DNA of 64,000 nt from SZUA-100 sp965248135 (GTDB taxonomy: Bacteria; Pseudomonadota; Alphaproteobacteria; Rhizobiales; Rhizobiaceae), in assembly GCA_965248135.1 (NCBI GenBank), contig CBDFIN010000009.1, positions 62,001 through 126,000 on the forward strand, in the 5' to 3' direction. The translations under genes were made by a program, and so were the position numbers. Positions 1 through 7,551 of this stretch are shown here, in pieces. The stretch's first letter is position 1; the number at the start of each line of letters is the position of its first letter. The notes beneath the pieces are model-generated. The model was not told where the DNA came from, made no database searches, and was given only the letters and a program-made list of their open reading frames with translations.

Positions 1-159
1 GTCAAATATATGAAATCGATGGATGCAGAACTGAGGAAAATGAATCGGACCATGTATGTCATGGGGGGTAATGTAAATTATCTGCGCCAGGACATGGCGG
101 TGATGAACCGCAACATCTCGCGCCCGATGTCAATGATGAACAGTATGATGCCGTTTTAA
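1..159 (+). CDS. C-terminal end of a Met-rich protein (partial)
   Basis: The reading frame is open from the first base of the window and stops at TAA 157-159, giving the last 52 residues of a protein that begins upstream. Twelve of the 52 residues are methionine, with several Asn, Arg and Asp and no membrane segment, so it looks like an amphipathic or coiled C-terminal tail. I do not recognise the family. No function can be assigned without the upstream part. Confidence 0.5.
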   Translation, partial: VKYMKSMDAELRKMNRTMYVMGGNVNYLRQDMAVMNRNISRPMSMMNSMMPF

Positions 160-220
160 GGCTGGCTGTTCTGCGATAGCTGTTGGGTTGGCGAAATTAT
201 TCGCACTGGAGCGAATTTTA

Positions 221-751
221 TCACAAACTCGCAGCCCCGCGCGCCGACTGGTCGTACTGGCCTGAAAGCGCGCGCAAGAGCGCTGCCAACCGGCTGACTT
301 CCCCATCATCCAGACCCATCGATTTGACACTGTCGATAAGCAGCGCCTCGCGGATTTCGCGGTAACGGTCGCAAGCCGAAGCACCTTTGCGGGTGATCGC
401 CACGGTTTTTTCCTTGCCCCGTTTGCCGGTTGCCACAAGCCCCAGTTTAACCAGCTTCTTGATTGCATAAGTGGCCACATGGGTGTCTTCGATATTGAGC
501 ACCAGGCAAATGTCAGCCAGGGTCTTTTCACGCTCGCGGTGATTGACCGAATGCAATATCAGTACCTCCAGCGGGGTCAGACCAGGATATCCTGCTGCCG
601 TCATGCCATGCACCATCCAGCGCGAAAAGGCGTTGTTGACTACCGTTAAGGCGAATTCCATTTCCGACAGCGCCGGCATTGCGCCTGCCGCCAGATGGGA
701 AGCAGAAACCACCGGGCCAATGCTGCCGGCGTTGCTGGATTGGTTGTTCAT
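221..751 (-). CDS. MarR/winged-helix transcriptional regulator
   Basis: A protein of about 176 residues. The middle carries a winged-helix DNA-binding core: an ADICLVLNIEDTHVATYAIK recognition region followed by a KLGLVATGKRGKEKTVAIT wing, as in MarR-type regulators. I chose the ATG at 751 because AGGAA lies just upstream on the minus strand; an upstream in-frame start at 826 would run into the shared promoter region. The gene is divergent from the 5-oxoprolinase gene, and an inverted repeat lies between them. It probably controls that neighbour and itself. The ligand is unknown. Confidence 0.8.
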   Translation of the reverse strand: MNNQSSNAGSIGPVVSASHLAAGAMPALSEMEFALTVVNNAFSRWMVHGMTAAGYPGLTPLEVLILHSVNHREREKTLADICLVLNIEDTHVATYAIKKLVKLGLVATGKRGKEKTVAITRKGASACDRYREIREALLIDSVKSMGLDDGEVSRLAALLRALSGQYDQSARGAASL

Positions 752-772
752 GGGTATTCCTGACTTTTTATG

Positions 773-808
773 TTGACAAATTATCGATATATTGTTGATG
801 TTTGTCAA
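773..808. promoter_or_regulatory. Inverted repeat between divergent genes, candidate MarR operator
   Basis: TTGACAAA (773-780) and its exact inverse TTTGTCAA (801-808) flank a 20-bp spacer. The spacer contains a second perfect palindrome, TATCGATA (782-789). The repeat sits between the MarR gene (start 751) and the 5-oxoprolinase gene (start 848), where a repressor could control both. That the MarR protein binds here is inference from position and symmetry. Confidence 0.5.
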
Positions 809-847
809 AGGAAAAAGAAAAGTCAAATAAAAGCGCGGAGAATTTCA

Positions 848-3619
848 ATGGGCGGCAAGTGGGATTTCTGGATCGACCGGGGTGGCACATTCACTGATAT
901 CGTCGGCAGGTCACCTGAAGGTGCGTTGCACCCGCATAAACTGCTGTCGGAAAATCCCGAAGCCTATCCGGACGCCGCCATTCAGGGCATTCGCGATATT
1001 CTTGGCATTGCCAAGGAAAACAAGCTTCCTTCCGAACGCATCGGCGCCGTCAAGATGGGCACTACGGTGGCCACCAATGCGCTATTGGAACGCAAGGGCG
1101 AACCGACGGCTTTGATGATCACCAAAGGTTTTCGCGACGGTCTGCGCATCGGCTATCAGGCCCGGCCCGACATATTCGCCAAGGAAATTATTCTGCCCGA
1201 GCAGCTCAATTCCCGCGTGGTGGAAATAGACGAACGTGTCCTGGCCGATGGCACCATTGACCGGGTACTTGATATTCAAGGCGTCAAAGCCGCTCTTGGA
1301 GAGATTAAGACGGCCGGTTTTGACAGCCTTGCCATCTGCCTGATGCACGCGTGGAAATATCCTGAGCATGAACAGAAAATCGCCGAACTGGCCCGTAGCG
1401 CAGGCATTTCGCAGGTCTCGGTCAGCCACGAGGTCTCGCCACTGGTCAAGCTCGTCGGGCGCGGAGATACGACCGTGGTCGATGCCTATCTGTCACCCAT
1501 CCTGCGCCGTTATGTCAATCAGGTGGCCGGTGAAATAGGCTCCGGCGGCGCGGGTGAAGAGGCGCCGCAGTTGATGTTCATGCAATCGTCCGGTGGTCTG
1601 ACATCCGCCGATCTTTTTCAGGGCAAGGATGCCATCCTTTCGGGTCCGGCGGGCGGCGTGGTCGGTGCGGTGCAAACTTCTGCCATGGCCGGCCATGACA
1701 AGTTGATTGGCTTCGATATGGGCGGCACTTCGACCGATGTTTCCCATTATGACGGCGAATATGAACGGGCCTTTGAGACGGCTGTGGCGGGCGTGCGCAT
1801 GCGCGCGCCGATGATGCGCATTCACACCGTTGCTGCCGGCGGTGGCTCGATACTGCACTACAAGGCGGGCCGCTTTCAGGTCGGGCCGGACAGTGCCGGC
1901 GCCAACCCTGGACCGGCCTGTTATCGCCGTGGCGGGCCGCTGACCGTGACCGACGCCAATGTCATGGTCGGCAAATTAAGGCCGGAATTCTTTCCGGCGA
2001 TCTTCGGGCCAAATCAGGATCAACGGCTTGATGTTGAAGTGGTGAGGGAAAAGTTTCAATTGCTGTCACAGGAAATTGGCGATGGGCGTAAGGCGCAGGA
2101 TATCGCCGATGGATTCTTGAAGATCGCGGTAGAAAACATGGCCAACGCGATCAAGAAAATTTCGGTGCAGCGCGGCTATGATGTTAGCGAATATGCGCTG
2201 ACATGCTTTGGTGGTGCCGGCGGTCAACATGCCTGTGCGGTGGCTGATACGCTGGGCATGGAGACGGTGTTAATCCACCCGTTTTCCGGCATACTTTCCG
2301 CCTATGGCATGGGGCTGGCGCAGCTTTCCGCCAACCGGTCAAAGGCGATGATCATACCGTTTGACGATGCCGCACTTGACAGTATCACGGCGCTGGAGCA
2401 GCAGCTTTTAAGCGAGGCGTGCAATGAACTTTTAGGCCAGGGCTGCGACCCGGCTCACATCGTCACCCGCACGGTAGTACATCTTCGCTATGATGGCACC
2501 GATACCAGCCTGCATATCGACTTTTCCCATGGATCGATCGAAAGGGCCGTTGCGGCTTTTGAAAAAACCCACCGCACCCAGTTCGGTTTCCTGTTCGAAA
2601 ACAAGCCGATTGTTATCGAGGCGCTGGAGATCCAGGGTGAAGAAGGTGACGGCAATACACTCAACGAGCCGGAGGCTCATTTGGCAAGGGAGGAGCCGAC
2701 AGCAAACGGGCAGGCAACGATTTTCTCGTGTGGTGAAAACCGCGAGGCGGCAATTTATCTTCGCAAGGCGCTTGCGCCCGGCAACAGGGTGATGGGACCG
2801 GCGCTGATTATCGAGGATCATCAGACCATCGTTGTCGAGGCTGGCTGGCGGGCTGAATTAAATTCGCGCAACCACATCATCCTCACCCGCACAATGGCGC
2901 TTGAACGAAAGGCGGCTATCGGCACCACTGCCGATCCGGTGATGCTGGAAGTGTTCAACAATCTGTTTATGTCGATTGCCGAGCAGATGGGCGTGACGCT
3001 GCAAAACACCGCCTATTCGGTCAATATCAAGGAGCGGCTTGATTTTTCCTGTGCCGTGTTTGCTGCTGATGGCACGCTGGTGGCCAACGCACCGCACATG
3101 CCGGTGCATCTGGGGTCGATGGACCGGTCGGTCGAAACCATCATCAAACTGAACGCGGGCAATATTTATCCAGGCGACGTGTTTGTGCTCAATGCGCCCT
3201 ATAATGGCGGCACCCATTTGCCGGATATTACCGTGGTGACGCCGGTGTTTGAGGAAGATGAAAGCGAAATCCGGTTTTACGTTGCCTCGCGCGGCCACCA
3301 TGCCGATGTCGGCGGCATGGCGCCTGGTTCAGCAACACCACGCGCCACCCATGTCGATGAAGAAGGCGTTTTAATAGACAATTTCAAGCTGGTCGACCAG
3401 GGCATTATCCGTGAAGCGGAAATGATTGAGGTCTTGACAAACCATCCGTGGCCGGCACGTAATCCGGCGCAAAACATGGCCGACATGCGGGCCCAGATAG
3501 CAGCCAACGAAAAGGCGTGGTCGAGTTGCGCAACATGGTGGCGCATTTCGGCGAAGACGTGGTTGACGCCTATATGGGCCATGTGCAGGACAACGCGGAA
3601 GAAAGCGTGCGCCGGGTAA
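848..3619 (+). CDS. 5-oxoprolinase / hydantoinase A-B protein, N-terminal part of a frameshifted gene
   Basis: This resembles the ATP-dependent 5-oxoprolinase/hydantoinase family, which opens cyclic amides such as 5-oxoproline. The ATG at 848 has GGAG upstream and starts with the HyuA N-terminal motif WIDRGGTFTDIVG. The HyuA core follows, with the ATPase-fold motif GFDMGGTSTDVS and then a glycine-rich segment. The HyuB-like domain begins near 2935 (DPVMLEVFNNLFMSIAEQMG). Frame is lost at about 3511-3520: after AANEKA the protein continues as unrelated sequence to a stop at 3619, while the true continuation (VELRNMVAHFGEDVVDAYMG) lies in the next frame. One missing G explains it. The intact product would be about 1208 residues, normal for the fused HyuA-HyuB form. 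Confidence 0.85.
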   Translation: MGGKWDFWIDRGGTFTDIVGRSPEGALHPHKLLSENPEAYPDAAIQGIRDILGIAKENKLPSERIGAVKMGTTVATNALLERKGEPTALMITKGFRDGLRIGYQARPDIFAKEIILPEQLNSRVVEIDERVLADGTIDRVLDIQGVKAALGEIKTAGFDSLAICLMHAWKYPEHEQKIAELARSAGISQVSVSHEVSPLVKLVGRGDTTVVDAYLSPILRRYVNQVAGEIGSGGAGEEAPQLMFMQSSGGLTSADLFQGKDAILSGPAGGVVGAVQTSAMAGHDKLIGFDMGGTSTDVSHYDGEYERAFETAVAGVRMRAPMMRIHTVAAGGGSILHYKAGRFQVGPDSAGANPGPACYRRGGPLTVTDANVMVGKLRPEFFPAIFGPNQDQRLDVEVVREKFQLLSQEIGDGRKAQDIADGFLKIAVENMANAIKKISVQRGYDVSEYALTCFGGAGGQHACAVADTLGMETVLIHPFSGILSAYGMGLAQLSANRSKAMIIPFDDAALDSITALEQQLLSEACNELLGQGCDPAHIVTRTVVHLRYDGTDTSLHIDFSHGSIERAVAAFEKTHRTQFGFLFENKPIVIEALEIQGEEGDGNTLNEPEAHLAREEPTANGQATIFSCGENREAAIYLRKALAPGNRVMGPALIIEDHQTIVVEAGWRAELNSRNHIILTRTMALERKAAIGTTADPVMLEVFNNLFMSIAEQMGVTLQNTAYSVNIKERLDFSCAVFAADGTLVANAPHMPVHLGSMDRSVETIIKLNAGNIYPGDVFVLNAPYNGGTHLPDITVVTPVFEEDESEIRFYVASRGHHADVGGMAPGSATPRATHVDEEGVLIDNFKLVDQGIIREAEMIEVLTNHPWPARNPAQNMADMRAQIAANEKAWSSCATWWRISAKTWLTPIWAMCRTTRKKACAG

Positions 3620-4473
3620 TCGATGCCCTGTCAGATTGTCAATCGGCCTACCAAACCGATACCGGGCAGGTGATCAAGGTGAAGATCACCGTCGACAAGA
3701 AGGGTCGAACCGCCAGGGTTGATTTTACCGGCACTTCGATGGCTGGGAAAAATAATTTCAACGCGCCCGAGCCGGTAACTCGCGCTGCCGTTCTCTATGT
3801 TTTCCGCCTGATGGTGGAAAGCGATATCCCGATGAATGCCGGTTGTCTTAAACCGATCGATATCATTGTACCTGACGGTTCGATGTTGCGGCCCTCATAT
3901 CCTTCCGCCGTGGTTGCCGGCAATACAGAAACCAGCCAGCATGTCACCAATTGCCTGTTGATGGCGCTGGGAGCTATCGCCAACGGCCAGGGCACGATGA
4001 ACAATCTCACCTATGGCAATGCGCGATATCAAAACTATGAGACCATCTGCGCCGGCGCGCCGGCTGGAAAGATGAACTCGGGTCGTGGGTTTGCCGGTGT
4101 TGCGGGCGTGCACACCCACATGACCAATACCCGCATGACCGACCCGGAAGTGCTTGAAATGCGCTATCCGATTGTGGTTGAGGAGTTTTCTGTCCGCGAA
4201 GGCTCCGGCGGCGGCGGAAAATTTCCCGGCGGTGATGGCACAAGGCGCGTGTTGCGCTTTCTGGAAGATATGGAATGCGCTATTCTCTCAAGCCATCGCA
4301 AGGTGCCGCCCGCCGGTCTTGATGGCGGCGGCAATGGCGCCGTCGGCAAAACCGAAATCCGGCGGCTTTCGGGTGAACTGGAGGAACTGGAACATTGCGA
4401 CCAAACCAGCGTGGTTGCCGGCGAGGCGGTGATTGTGATAACACCCAGCGGCGGGGGCTATTTGAAGGGATGA
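3517..4473 (+). CDS. 5-oxoprolinase / hydantoinase B, C-terminal part of a frameshifted gene
   Basis: This frame continues the HyuB-like half of the preceding gene, from the frameshift near 3515 to a TGA at 4471-4473. It carries the conserved end of HyuB, including VDFTGTSMAGKNNFNAP, a Gly-rich NTETSQHVTNCLLMALGA region and a terminal GEAVIVITPSGGGYLKG. It overlaps the upstream piece by about 100 bases, and its first ATG is not preceded by a convincing ribosome-binding site. It is therefore better read as the second half of one gene than as an independent HyuB. Whether the break is a real mutation or a sequencing error cannot be told here. Confidence 0.8.
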   Translation: MVELRNMVAHFGEDVVDAYMGHVQDNAEESVRRVIDALSDCQSAYQTDTGQVIKVKITVDKKGRTARVDFTGTSMAGKNNFNAPEPVTRAAVLYVFRLMVESDIPMNAGCLKPIDIIVPDGSMLRPSYPSAVVAGNTETSQHVTNCLLMALGAIANGQGTMNNLTYGNARYQNYETICAGAPAGKMNSGRGFAGVAGVHTHMTNTRMTDPEVLEMRYPIVVEEFSVREGSGGGGKFPGGDGTRRVLRFLEDMECAILSSHRKVPPAGLDGGGNGAVGKTEIRRLSGELEELEHCDQTSVVAGEAVIVITPSGGGYLKG

Positions 4474-4555
4474 GGAACGGCCTGTTATTTTAGCAAAGCA
4501 ATGCTGTAATGGCCGGATATTGACCTTCGCGACATTGAATTTACGGTAGCAATAC

Positions 4556-4576
4556 TTATCCACCGCTTTATCCACA
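4556..4576 (+). other. Two tandem DnaA-box-like sequences
   Basis: TTATCCACC (4556-4564) and TTATCCACA (4568-4576) are direct repeats 12 bp apart. The second is a perfect match to the bacterial DnaA box TTATCCACA and the first differs at one base. They sit in a gene-free, locally AT-rich stretch just upstream of the repeat array. Two boxes alone do not make an origin. Confidence 0.4.
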
Positions 4577-4662
4577 GGAAACGAAAATTTCTCGGTCACA
4601 GGGATATTTCTCTCGACACATTGGCCATTTGGGAACAGTCTTCAATTGTCGGAACGCGGCGG

Positions 4663-5036
4663 ACTTTCGGGAAAGAAGCGGGATGGCAGAAAAGTGAAAC
4701 TTTAGAGATTTACTTTTCGTTGGTCGAAGCTGGATCCTTCGGGGAAAAGTGGAGGACCGCGATTATCGGAACCTTCGGGAAACGGTAATCAGATAGTGGA
4801 AGCCTTCGGGTAGAAACTGTCAGACAGAAGAAACCTCCGGGTGGAAGCTGTCGGATGGCTGGAGCTTTCGGGTAAAGGCTGTCAAAAGTGACGGAAGAGA
4901 CTTTCGGGAATTGACTGTCACGCTGGTAATCATGACCTTCGGGAATTGATAGCCAAAGTCGAAAACCAAGACTTTCGGGAATTGGATTTTGGCATAAGTC
5001 TGCAACGTCGGTTGCGTGAGCATTGTTCTTCGGAAT
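4663..5036 (+). repeat. Degenerate tandem repeat array, about ten units with 31/36-bp period
   Basis: A core close to ARCYTTCGGGWA recurs with its TTCG (or TCCG) at 4666, 4738, 4774, 4805, 4836, 4867, 4903, 4938 and 4974. A decayed copy lies at 4702, exactly where the 36-bp period predicts it, and an outlier at 5029. Steps are 36, 36, 36, 31, 31, 31, 36, 35 and 36. Several units also share CTGTC about 12 bases after the core. As RNA, each core can form a short stem capped by a UNCG loop. The units are not multiples of three, so this is not a repeat protein. Confidence 0.75.
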
Positions 5037-5072
5037 GGTGATCATCAGCAGAAAGTTGTAAGACCTAAGGGG

Positions 5073-5109
5073 AGGCGAATTTCGTAAGAGTTCGCCTTTC
5101 TCTTTTTTG
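5073..5109 (+). terminator. Intrinsic terminator after the repeat array
   Basis: AGGCGAA (5073-5079) pairs perfectly with TTCGCCT (5091-5097) across an 11-base loop, followed by a T-rich run ending in TTTTTT on the plus strand. It lies 36 bases past the last repeat-like copy and about 600 bases past the 5-oxoprolinase stop. It could end either a long 5-oxoprolinase transcript or a separate noncoding transcript across the repeat array. Confidence 0.7.
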
Positions 5110-5373
5110 TGCAGTTATTGACCTTGCACCGCGCCGGTCGCGCCGGCTGATTATTACATTTGAACTGACCGCCGTTGGAATAGGCTCGCCAGCGCCACGG
5201 CGATAGCTTGAAAGAAAGTTTATCCGCATGGCGCCCGAATGGAGGGATTTTTTCAAAGAAAAATCTCGGGAATTTGGGTCAGCCCTGAGCATTGCTCATG
5301 TGAGGACAGTGATTGAGGCGCAAAAAGCACCGCAAAGAACCGCCCGCAGCGGAGCAAACTAACAAAATACGTG

Positions 5374-5627
5374 CAAATCGCTTTCAAGCGATTGCCGTGT
5401 CGCCAGCGCCCGGAATTTGCTCTTGATTTAAAAGCCTGTATAGCTGGACACCTTCAAAATGATTCGATCAATACTCTCTTCGCTCACGGCCAATCCGGGC
5501 GGCGCCCGGGCCTCCGCCGGGGCGGCGCAAAAGCGCAGGTCGGTTCCGCCCGCAAATTGATTTCATCAATTTGTACATCGGGCTTCAATCGCTCCTGATG
5601 AGCCATGATCACTTTTAAGTAATCATG
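5374..5627. other. Hairpin-rich noncoding segment
   Basis: Three strong inverted repeats lie in about 250 bases. AATCGCTT/AAGCGATT with a 2-base loop is at 5376-5393. AAATTGAT/ATCAATTT with a 3-base loop is at 5554-5572. CATGATcACTT/AAGTaATCATG is at 5604-5627. A GC-rich block with GGGCGGCGCCCGGGC lies between the first two. No protein-like frame fits. It may be a structured RNA, a decayed mobile repeat or a regulatory leader; I cannot assign it. Confidence 0.35.
5446..5469 (+). repeat. Short dispersed repeat, copy 1 (GGACACCTTCAA type)
   Basis: GGACACCTTCAA followed by AATGATTCGATC matches the copy at 8282-8305 at 20 of 24 positions with no gaps. Both copies are intergenic. The second copy is more symmetrical and can fold as a hairpin, so this one may be the decayed member of a small interspersed repeat family. 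Confidence 0.4.
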
Positions 5628-5789
5628 CTATAGTGGCCGGGGCCGGATAAAAATCACCGCAATTCGATGAAAACTATTTCCATCATCATCACGACTTTGC
5701 CGTATATGACTGTTTGATTGCGTTGGACTGGCGGGCCGTTCGGTATAAACTACCCTGCTTAATGGCAACGATTCACGACGGAATTTCAT

Positions 5790-6500
5790 ATGTCGGTTTG
5801 GACTGATCTCGGCAAAATACTTGCCAATGCCACAAGCGGGGCCATCGCGGCACTGGCAGAAAAGGTGCGCACGGTTTTTGCCGGCGATGCGCAAACGCGT
5901 CGGCGGGTTTCGTTCTCCATCGCCATTATTGCGCTTTCCGCCAAAATGGCCAAAGCCGACGGCATTGTAACGGAAAACGAAATAGCTGCTTTTCGCCAGA
6001 TTTTTGAGGTGCCCGATGCCGAGCTCGACAATGTCGCCCGGCTGTTTAATCTAGCGCGCCAGGATGTTGCCGGGTTTGATGCCTATGCGCGCCAGGTCAA
6101 GACCTTGTTTCCCGACGATTGTGAACTTTTCCGCGACGTGCTTGACGGGCTTTTCCATATCGCTAAAGCAGATGATGTGTTGCATGAAAAGGAACTGGAG
6201 TTCATTGAACATGTAGCGGTGGTTTTTGAATTCGACGAGCAGGCATTCAAACGCATGTTGATGCGCCACATGGCGCTGGAGGGGCGTGATCCTTATATTT
6301 TGCTTGATGCCAGTCCCGATTGGGATTTTGCCCGCCTTAAGGCACATTATCGCAAGCGGGTGAGCGAAAACCATCCAGACCGGCTGATCGCCCGCGGGGT
6401 GCCGCCGGAGTTCGTGTCGATTGCCAATGAGCGGCTGGCTTGTCTCAATGCGGCCTGGGAGCAGATAGAATTTGAGCGAAAACCCGTTGTTCCCGCCTGA
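5790..6500 (+). CDS. DjlA-like protein: TerB-type domain plus C-terminal J domain
   Basis: A 236-residue protein with an N-terminal helical TerB-like domain (about residues 40-155, containing the AKMAKADGIVTENEI acidic motif and a second similar acidic repeat, IAKADDVLHEKELEF). A C-terminal J domain (about 176-232) carries the HPD motif at 195-197. J domains stimulate DnaK ATPase, so it is probably a co-chaperone; the TerB part suggests a role at the envelope or in stress. There is no obvious signal peptide, though residues 41-53 are hydrophobic. It overlaps the downstream amidase gene by 29 bases, so the two are likely co-transcribed. Confidence 0.85.
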   Translation: MSVWTDLGKILANATSGAIAALAEKVRTVFAGDAQTRRRVSFSIAIIALSAKMAKADGIVTENEIAAFRQIFEVPDAELDNVARLFNLARQDVAGFDAYARQVKTLFPDDCELFRDVLDGLFHIAKADDVLHEKELEFIEHVAVVFEFDEQAFKRMLMRHMALEGRDPYILLDASPDWDFARLKAHYRKRVSENHPDRLIARGVPPEFVSIANERLACLNAAWEQIEFERKPVVPA

Positions 6501-7224
6501 CAGCCGGTGTGTTGATGCGGTACGGCCCTCGCCCAATCATGGGCCGCGGGCCGAAGGCAAGCCGCTCGATATGGTTATCCTTCACTACACTGGCATGGAA
6601 AGTGGCGCATTCGCGCTTGAGCGGTTGACGGCGGCTGACAGCGGTGTTTCGTGCCACTATTTCGTCGACGAAGATGGCACAATCACCCAATTGGTACCAG
6701 AAGCGCGGCGCGCCTGGCATGCCGGAGCAAGCTCTTGGCAGAGCGAAGATGACATCAACTCCCGCTCAATAGGCATTGAGATTGTCAATCCTGGACATCA
6801 GTTCGGCTACCGGGAATTTCCGCAATGCCAGATCGAAACGGTGATCCGATTATGTCGGGATTGCGGCGACAGGCTTGCCATTCCGCCACAAAATGTGCTC
6901 GCCCATTCCGATGTGGCGCCCTTGCGCAAGGAAGATCCGGGCGAACTCTTCCCTTGGCGCCAACTGCACGAGGCCGGTATCGGCCATTGGGTGAAACCAG
7001 ATGGCGCAGGTTTGCCCATTGACAACAGCATAAAGTCGATTGAGAAATTTCAATCGATGTTGGTTGAATATGGCTATTCGCTTGAAATAACAGGTAAAAT
7101 TGATGCTTGTACGGTTGCTTGCATAACCGCATTCCAGCGTCATTTCAGGCCGAAAACCGTTGACGGCATCGCTGATCAATCGACCTTCACCACCTTGCTC
7201 AAGCTGCTGGAAGCCATGTCCTGA
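6472..7224 (+). CDS. N-acetylmuramoyl-L-alanine amidase (amidase_2) with peptidoglycan-binding domain
   Basis: A 250-residue protein that should cleave the bond between N-acetylmuramic acid and the stem peptide. The amidase_2 fold spans about residues 15-165, with zinc-ligand motifs LHYTG (His38), LAHSDVAP (His145) and KEDPG (Asp155), and the GIEIVN glutamate near 103. A PG_binding_1 domain occupies about 182-245. I see no signal peptide, which fits AmpD-like recycling of muropeptides in the cytoplasm or an unrecognised export route. The start overlaps the J-domain gene, giving translational coupling. Confidence 0.88.
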   Translation: MSENPLFPPDSRCVDAVRPSPNHGPRAEGKPLDMVILHYTGMESGAFALERLTAADSGVSCHYFVDEDGTITQLVPEARRAWHAGASSWQSEDDINSRSIGIEIVNPGHQFGYREFPQCQIETVIRLCRDCGDRLAIPPQNVLAHSDVAPLRKEDPGELFPWRQLHEAGIGHWVKPDGAGLPIDNSIKSIEKFQSMLVEYGYSLEITGKIDACTVACITAFQRHFRPKTVDGIADQSTFTTLLKLLEAMS

Positions 7225-7551
7225 CAGGCTCTGATTGCTGCCGATTTCGCCACAAGGCTTTATGATTTATCAGTGATTTCAAGTATTTCATGGCTGCAAT
7301 AATGTTTGAATTGCCGTAACCCAACTTCACCAAGATCGCTTGTATGATAACCGGCAAAAGCGACAAGGCAGATCATCGTCATTCTTAATTGGTTTGATCG
7401 CGTAGCAAGGTCCTCACTTGTCAAAGATTCACAACGTGGCGGTCGCGGCGATATTGCGGCAAGGTGCGGCGAATTGTCAAAGGAAGAGTTTGACTCCGTC
7501 AGCATATCGGTAGCAAGAGAAGAGGGTGAAAGTGAATCACAGGGTTGAGCG
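7225..7551. other. 327-base intergenic stretch, no gene seen
   Basis: Between the amidase stop and the lytic transglycosylase start I find no convincing coding frame or RNA. TTGTCAAAG occurs twice (near 7419 and 7475). That is similar to one arm of the inverted repeat at 773-808, but there is no matching inverse arm here. It presumably carries the promoter of the transglycosylase gene. Confidence 0.3.

Larger units (their letters stand above)
4474..5789. other. Gene-free stretch with repeats, terminator and hairpins
   Basis: About 1.3 kb between the 5-oxoprolinase and the J-domain protein gene holds no open frame that looks like a protein. In order it contains two DnaA-box-like 9-mers (4556-4576), a degenerate tandem repeat array (4663-5036), an intrinsic terminator (5073-5109), one copy of a short dispersed repeat (5446-5469) and several hairpins (5374-5627). 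Composition shifts from AT-rich at 4540-4620 to GC-rich at 5490-5550. These are listed separately. Confidence 0.6.

Noticed and set aside
2432..2821. Minus-strand open frames inside the 5-oxoprolinase gene
   Set aside because: They are antisense to a well-conserved coding frame and show no recognisable family.
4663..5036. CRISPR array
   Set aside because: The conserved core is only about 11 bases and degenerate, the intervening segments are partly similar to each other (CTGTC), and there is no cas gene nearby.
4710..5045. Minus-strand open frames with repeated FPKV-like motifs across the repeat array
   Set aside because: Repeat steps of 31, 35 and 36 are not multiples of three, so the motif changes frame from unit to unit; two overlapping frames show it equally. 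The apparent protein repeat is a by-product of the DNA repeat.
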